DNA from: Actinomycetes bacterium
GTDB lineage: Bacteria; Actinomycetota; Acidimicrobiia; Acidimicrobiales; Microtrichaceae
Length of the DNA stretch: 10,917 nt
Direction: 5' to 3'
Assembly (NCBI GenBank): GCA_023427825.1
Contig: JAEZAI010000535.1
Location: 1-10,917 of the forward strand
This document shows, piece by piece, positions 6,833 through 10,917 of the stretch. The position numbers and the translations under genes were made by a program. Each line of letters begins with the position of its first letter. The first letter of the stretch is position 1. Below the pieces are notes generated by a model that saw nothing but the letters and a program-made list of their open reading frames with translations, did not search any database and was not told where the DNA came from.

Positions 6833-7375
6833 TCAGCCGTTCTGGCGGAGCGCCGGGATGCGCAACGAGAGGTCGTTGCACTCCTCGCAGACGGACTCGG
6901 GGATCACGCCGAGCCGCATGAGCAGGGCGAAGATCCTGCACCCGAGGCAGAACCCGAACGCCGCCTCCAGGAACGCGGCGCCGGCGAGCATGGCGATGAC
7001 GATCCGGGCCGCACCGGTGGCCCCGGCGAGCCAGAGGACCGAGCCGGTGAGCGAGAAGACCACGCCGATCGCCTGGGCGAAGCGCTTCGGCGGTCCCGGG
7101 ACGTACTTCGCGTGGTCGGGCAGGCGAGGGGCGACGACGCGGGTGGCGAACGTGCCGAGGGGGCTGAGCGTGGGGCCGGTGAGGACCCGGGCGACGAAGC
7201 CGTAGGTGAGCGGGACCAGGACCCAGCCCCAACCGAGCGCGGCGACGGCCAGCGCCATGAGGACGACACCGGTGGCGACCGTGCGGGCCGCCACGTCGTT
7301 GACCGGGTTCGGGAACGAGAACAGCCCGGTGCGACCGCTCGAGGTGGTGATGGGGTCGGCGGCGGTGGTGGTCAT
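6833..7375 (-). CDS. DUF4395 family membrane protein with two CxxC motifs
   Basis: Integral membrane protein of the uncharacterised DUF4395 family, 180 residues. After a short Thr/Ser-rich start comes the family signature [18 protein letters not shown] (21-38), hydrophobic segments at about 33-63, 102-118 and 122-142, and between them [20 protein letters not shown] and [13 protein letters not shown], all typical of the family. Two cysteine pairs follow the last membrane segment: C143-x2-C146 (FCLGCRIF) and C163-x2-C166 (VCEEC), suggesting a redox-active or metal/sulfur-handling site at the membrane face. Family members often lie beside thioredoxin-like or sulfurtransferase genes; here the neighbours are nucS and typA instead. 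Start ATG 7375 has no convincing Shine-Dalgarno but a TAGGTT box 6 nt ahead. No function is established. Confidence 0.85.
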   Translation of the reverse strand: MTTTAADPITTSSGRTGLFSFPNPVNDVAARTVATGVVLMALAVAALGWGWVLVPLTYGFVARVLTGPTLSPLGTFATRVVAPRLPDHAKYVPGPPKRFAQAIGVVFSLTGSVLWLAGATGAARIVIAMLAGAAFLEAAFGFCLGCRIFALLMRLGVIPESVCEECNDLSLRIPALRQNG

Positions 7376-7381
7376 GTCACC

Positions 7382-7387
7382 AACCTA
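7382..7387 (-). promoter_or_regulatory. Putative -10 box (TAGGTT) of a leaderless DUF4395 transcript
   Basis: TAGGTT on the minus strand, 6 nt from the ATG at 7375, fits TANNNT with leaderless geometry. A TTGACT lies upstream but 22 nt away, too far for a standard -35 spacing. The 155-bp gap to typA (7376-7530) is less GC-rich around 7400-7425 than its surroundings, consistent with a promoter; nothing else stands out in it. Confidence 0.4.
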
Positions 7388-7530
7388 CGGCGCCATTCCC
7401 GACCAAACCAGTCAAGATTGCATCGCCGGTCGGGCGCCGCCGGCGCGTTCCGCTGACATCTGAGTACCGCTGGGGTCGTGACGTGTCGTCAGAACGCGGG
7501 GCGCCGGGACGTGGGATGGGGCGGGGAGCG

Positions 7531-9429
7531 TCAGGCGCGGGCGTGCTTGAGGGCCTTGGCGGCCCGGGCGCGGTCGCCGGCATCGAGCAGCACCTTGCGC
7601 AGACGGATGCCCGTGGGGGTGACCTCCACGCACTCGTCCTCGGCGAGGAACTCGAGCGCCTGCTCGAGCGACAGGACCTTGGGCGGCGTCAGCCGCTCGG
7701 TGTTGTCGGAGCCGGCGGCGCGCATGTTCGTCTGCTTCTTCTCGCGGCAGATGTTGACGTCCATGTCCTCGCCGCGGGAGTTCTCGCCGACGACCATGCC
7801 CTCGTAGACCTCGTCGCCGGGGGCGACGAAGAGCGTGGCGCGCTCCTGGATGGCGACGATCGCGTAGGCCGTCACCGGACCGCGCCGGTCGGCCACCACC
7901 GAACCGCGGTCTCGGGAGCGGATCTCGCCGAACCACGGCGCCCAACCGTCGAAGACCTGGTGCAGCATGCCGGTGCCGCGGGTCTCGGTGAGGAACTCGG
8001 TGCGGAAGCCGAGCAGGCCTCGGGCCGGCACGCGCTGCTCCATCCGCACCCAGCCGGTGCCGTGGTTGACGATGTCGGTCATCTGCCCCTTGCGAGAGGC
8101 CAGCAGCTGCGTGACCGCGCCGAGGAACTCCTCGGGCACGTCGATGGTCACGGCCTCGACCGGCTCGTGCAGCGTGCCGTCGATCTCCCGGGTGACCACC
8201 TGCGGCTTGCCGACGGTGAGCTCGAAGCCCTCCCGCCGCATGGTCTCCACCAGCACCGCCAGCTGCAGCTCGCCGCGGGCGAGCACCTCCCACGTGTCGG
8301 GGCGCTCGGTCGGCAGCACCCGCAGGCTCACGTTGCCGACGAGCTCGGCGTCGAGGCGGCCCTTGAGCAGCCGGGCGGTCATCTTGTCGCCGTCCAGGCC
8401 GGCCATCGGCGAGGTGTTCACGCCGATCGTCATGGCGAGGCTCGGCTCGTCGACGGTGATGACCGGCAGGGGACGGGGGTCCTCGGGGTCCGACAGCGTC
8501 TCGCCGATCGTGACGTCCTCCAGGCCGGCGACCGCGATGATCTCGCCCGGTCCGGCGGAGTCGGCCTCCACGCGCTCGTGCGTCTCGGTCACGTACAGCA
8601 CGGCGATCTTGGCGCGCTCGACCGAGCCGTCGGCCCGGCACCACGACACCTGCTGGCCCTTGCGGATGGTGCCGTTGATGATGCGGCACATGGCCAGCCG
8701 GCCGACGAACTGGCTGGCGTCCAGGTTGGTGACCCACGCCTGCAGCGGGTGGTCGGGATCGTGGGTCGGCGCCGGAAGATGGTCGACCAGCAGCTCGAAC
8801 AGCGGGGTGAGATCTGCGTCCAGGTCCTCAGGCGACTCGGGCTTGGTGGTCGAGGCGCGACCGGCCCGGGCGTTGCAGTAGACGATCGGGAAGTCGAGCT
8901 GGTGCACGTCCGCGTCGAGGTCCAGGAACAGCTCCTCGACCTCGCCGACGACCTCGTCGATGCGGGCGTCGGGCCGGTCGACCTTGTTGACCGCCAGGAT
9001 CACCGGCAGGTCGAGCGCCAGCGCCTTTCGCAGCACGAAACGGGTCTGGGGGAGCGGACCCTCGGAGGCGTCGACGAGCAGCACGACGCCGTCGACCATG
9101 GTCAGCGCCCGCTCGACCTCGCCGCCGAAGTCGGCGTGGCCCGGCGTGTCGACGATGTTGATCTTGACCTCGTCGCGACCTTCGCCGGTCCAGCGCACGG
9201 CGGTGTTCTTGGCCAGGATCGTGATGCCCTTCTCACGCTCCAGGTCCATGGAGTCCATGACGCGCTCGACGGTCTCGGCTCCTTCACGGAACGCGCCCGA
9301 CTGCTGGAGCATGGCGTCGACGAGCGTGGTCTTGCCGTGGTCGACGTGCGCGATGATCGCGACGTTGCGGATGCCCGGGACGGGCACGGCGTGGGTGCCC
9401 GTGGTGGGCTCGGCAGAGGTGGAGGTCAT
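7531..9429 (-). CDS. typA: Translational GTPase TypA/BipA
   Basis: Ribosome-binding GTPase of the EF-G/LepA class, involved in ribosome assembly and stress or cold adaptation. 632 residues, slightly longer than the usual ~610 owing to a 20-residue N-terminal lead. G1 loop AHVDHGKT at 27-34, switch I REKGITI at 65-71, G3 DTPGH at 94-98, G4 NKVD at 148-151. Beta-barrel and EF-G III/V-like domains follow, and the TypA-specific C-terminal domain is recognisable by [35 protein letters not shown] and [20 protein letters not shown]; the latter distinguish it from LepA and EF-G. Start ATG 9429 is preceded by GGAAG only 4 nt away, a weak ribosome site. It lies 113 bp downstream of the ABC1-like gene, with a G-rich run in the gap. 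Confidence 0.97.
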   Translation of the reverse strand: MTSTSAEPTTGTHAVPVPGIRNVAIIAHVDHGKTTLVDAMLQQSGAFREGAETVERVMDSMDLEREKGITILAKNTAVRWTGEGRDEVKINIVDTPGHADFGGEVERALTMVDGVVLLVDASEGPLPQTRFVLRKALALDLPVILAVNKVDRPDARIDEVVGEVEELFLDLDADVHQLDFPIVYCNARAGRASTTKPESPEDLDADLTPLFELLVDHLPAPTHDPDHPLQAWVTNLDASQFVGRLAMCRIINGTIRKGQQVSWCRADGSVERAKIAVLYVTETHERVEADSAGPGEIIAVAGLEDVTIGETLSDPEDPRPLPVITVDEPSLAMTIGVNTSPMAGLDGDKMTARLLKGRLDAELVGNVSLRVLPTERPDTWEVLARGELQLAVLVETMRREGFELTVGKPQVVTREIDGTLHEPVEAVTIDVPEEFLGAVTQLLASRKGQMTDIVNHGTGWVRMEQRVPARGLLGFRTEFLTETRGTGMLHQVFDGWAPWFGEIRSRDRGSVVADRRGPVTAYAIVAIQERATLFVAPGDEVYEGMVVGENSRGEDMDVNICREKKQTNMRAAGSDNTERLTPPKVLSLEQALEFLAEDECVEVTPTGIRLRKVLLDAGDRARAAKALKHARA

Positions 9430-9462
9430 GGCGCTTCCGGTTTCGGGGGACCCACCAGTCTG

Positions 9463-9494
9463 CCCGACCGGACCCCCCGTCCCCGAACCCCCCC
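9463..9494 (-). promoter_or_regulatory. G-quadruplex-forming motif ahead of typA
   Basis: Read on the coding (minus) strand, runs of G7, G4, G6 and G3 are separated by loops of 3, 2 and 7 nt, followed by another GGG at 9451-9453. This satisfies the standard four-tract rule (three or more G, loops of 1-7). It ends 33 nt before the typA start, so it would lie in the mRNA leader if transcription begins upstream. Folding and effect are not demonstrated. Confidence 0.5.
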
Positions 9495-9504
9495 GGGATG
9501 CCGT

Positions 9505-9531
9505 CCGACACGTCCCTCAGGTGACGTGCGG
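9505..9531 (-). terminator. Weak hairpin after the ABC1-like gene
   Basis: CCG-A-CACGT (9505-9513) pairs with ACGTGCGG (9524-9531) with one bulged A and a 10-nt loop, 11 nt downstream of the ABC1-like stop codon on the minus strand. There is no T-tract; the run of G that follows in the transcript is not a classical terminator tail. It is offered only as a possible transcript boundary before typA. Confidence 0.25.
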
Positions 9532-9542
9532 CGCCGGGCGCG

Positions 9543-10917
9543 TCAGCGGCGGTCGAGGCGCTTGCGGATGGTCTCCCGGCGCCGGCGCAGCTCGTTGTAG
9601 GTGACGCCCTCGGTCGAGTCGTCGACGATGCCGAAGCTGGCGCGGATGGCGCTCTCGTCGACCGAGAAGCCGTCGGCCGACACGCCGAGCTCCGACGCGA
9701 AGCGCTCGCCGTGCGTGGTGGCCAGTCCGGTCGACAGCGACGCCACCTCGGCCACCAGGTCCAGGTCGGGAGCGAGCACGGCGATCGCACCGTCCAGGAA
9801 CACCAGGTTCTTCACGTACAGCATGAGGATCTTGGGAAGCCGCGCCCCCATGCCCATCAGCGCCTTGATGATCCGCTGGATCTCGCCGACGAGCTCCTCC
9901 TGGTCGAGCGTCGTCGGGTCGACGGGCGCCTTGTCCAGGCCCAGTTCGCGGATCACCTCGTCGATGTCGGTGTCCGCGGGCAGCGCGCCCAGGTCCCGGA
10001 ACGCGGTCACCTGCCCGGGGATGTCGCCCATGGCGCCGTACAGCATCATCCGCAGGAAGGCCGAGCGCTGCAGCGGCGTCATCCGCGCCGTGATGCCGAA
10101 GTCGAGCAGCGCGATCCGGCCGTCGGGCGTGACGAACAGGTTCCCGGCGTGGAGGTCACCGTGGAAGATGCCGTGGACGATGCAGCCCTCGGTGAAGCCC
10201 TTCATGCCGATCCGGATGATCTCGTGCGTGTCGACCCCGGCGGCCTGCATGGACTCCAGGTCCTCGAAGGCGAAGCCGTGCAGCCGCTCCATGACCAGCA
10301 CCCGGCGCGTGACGAGCTCGGGGTGCGGTCGGGCGATGATCCAGCCCCGCTGGCCGAGCTGGGCGAACACCTCGGCCACGTCGAGCATGTTCTCGGCCTC
10401 GAGGCGGAAGTCGAGCTCCTCCAGGATCGTCTCGGCGAACAGCTCGACGAGCGCCGGCGGGTTGGCCAGCGCGGCGACCGGGATGCGTCCGACCAGGAAC
10501 GGCGCCAGCCATGACATGACCTTGAGGTCCGACTGCACCTGCTGTCGGATCGTCGGGCGCTGCACCTTGACGACCACGTCCTCGCCGGTGGTGAGCCGCG
10601 CCACGTGGACCTGGGCGATGGAGGCTGCAGCGAGCGGCTCGCGGTCGAACGACGAGAACACCTCTTCGAGCCGGCGGCCGAGGTCCTCCTCGACGACCCG
10701 GCGCACGACGTCGAACGGCTCGGCGCGCACCTGGTCACGGCACTTGCGGAACTCGTCCACCAGCTCGGCGGGGAAGAGGCCCTCGCCGCTCGAGATGATC
10801 TGGCCCAGCTTGATGTAGGTCGGGCCCAGGTGCTCGGCCGCGATGCGCAGGCGACGCGACAGCCCGGCGGTCGACGCCCCGCCGCCCTCCCGGCGCTCCT
10901 TGACCGCCCAGGTGCCG
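9543..10917 (-). CDS. ABC1/UbiB family protein kinase-like ATPase (partial, 5' end missing)
   Basis: Atypical kinase of the ABC1/ADCK/UbiB family; members are ATPases linked to isoprenoid quinone or other prenyl-lipid metabolism at membranes. The frame is open to the window edge, so the true start lies beyond 10917; the GTG at 10760 is internal because GPTYIKLGQIISS, with the family KxGQ motif (10800-10811), lies upstream of it. Downstream come the Ala-rich nucleotide loop AAASIAQVH (10605-10631), the VVVKVQRP lysine (10566-10568), MERLHGF, the catalytic HGDLHAGN (10140-10163) and DFG (10095-10103). About 458 codons are visible. The C-terminus is charged and ends in a basic stretch (NELRRRRETIRKRLDRR); I see no pair of C-terminal membrane helices like those of E. 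coli UbiB. Its stop is 113 bp before typA. The specific pathway (menaquinone is the likely quinone in actinobacteria) is inference. Confidence 0.94.
   Translation of the reverse strand, partial: GTWAVKERREGGGASTAGLSRRLRIAAEHLGPTYIKLGQIISSGEGLFPAELVDEFRKCRDQVRAEPFDVVRRVVEEDLGRRLEEVFSSFDREPLAAASIAQVHVARLTTGEDVVVKVQRPTIRQQVQSDLKVMSWLAPFLVGRIPVAALANPPALVELFAETILEELDFRLEAENMLDVAEVFAQLGQRGWIIARPHPELVTRRVLVMERLHGFAFEDLESMQAAGVDTHEIIRIGMKGFTEGCIVHGIFHGDLHAGNLFVTPDGRIALLDFGITARMTPLQRSAFLRMMLYGAMGDIPGQVTAFRDLGALPADTDIDEVIRELGLDKAPVDPTTLDQEELVGEIQRIIKALMGMGARLPKILMLYVKNLVFLDGAIAVLAPDLDLVAEVASLSTGLATTHGERFASELGVSADGFSVDESAIRASFGIVDDSTEGVTYNELRRRRETIRKRLDRR

Noticed and set aside
7376..7425. TTGACT as a -35 for the DUF4395 gene
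   Set aside because: It is 22 nt from the TAGGTT box, beyond normal spacing, so only the -10-like box is reported.
9442..9487. TTCGGGG/CCCCGAA inverted repeat ahead of typA
   Set aside because: The arms are 7 bp with a loop over 30 nt and consist mostly of the G-tract material; the quadruplex motif explains the region better.

Overview
This is a GC-rich (roughly 70%) actinobacterial chromosomal window. A NucS mismatch endonuclease, a WS/DGAT acyltransferase, a DUF4395 membrane protein and a split MFE-2-like hydratase/dehydrogenase pair together suggest Actinomycetota, possibly Acidimicrobiia. That placement is an inference from gene content, not from a marker gene. There are no mobile elements, RNA genes or CRISPR arrays that I can see, and no gene-free stretch longer than about 135 bases.

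Layout. The left block (1-4076) is on the minus strand and reads, in transcription order: a secreted or anchored VanW-family protein, a WS/DGAT wax ester/triacylglycerol synthase, and an aldo/keto reductase whose 3' end is cut off by the window. The middle block (4209-6044) is a plus-strand two-gene unit: a short-chain dehydrogenase and a hydratase-2 (MaoC) enzyme that resemble the two catalytic parts of peroxisomal MFE-2/HSD17B4. A 132-bp divergent region (4077-4208) with nested direct and inverted repeats separates it from the vanW gene. The right block (6126-10917) is again on the minus strand and reads, in transcription order: an ABC1/UbiB-family kinase-like protein (5' end beyond the window), the ribosome-associated GTPase TypA/BipA, a DUF4395 membrane protein, and NucS. 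The middle and right blocks converge at 6045-6125, which holds an 18-bp tandem repeat and a hairpin.

Functionally the window mixes lipid metabolism (storage-lipid acyltransferase, R-specific hydration/dehydrogenation of acyl-CoAs), envelope (VanW), translation/stress (TypA) and mutation avoidance (NucS). It reads as ordinary core-type chromosome. I do not see a convincing undescribed multi-gene system. The more interesting signals are non-coding: a repeated TAGGNT box 6-7 nt before the start codons of three genes that lack a Shine-Dalgarno (suggesting leaderless transcripts), a G-quadruplex-forming motif just ahead of typA, and the repeat architecture of the divergent control region.
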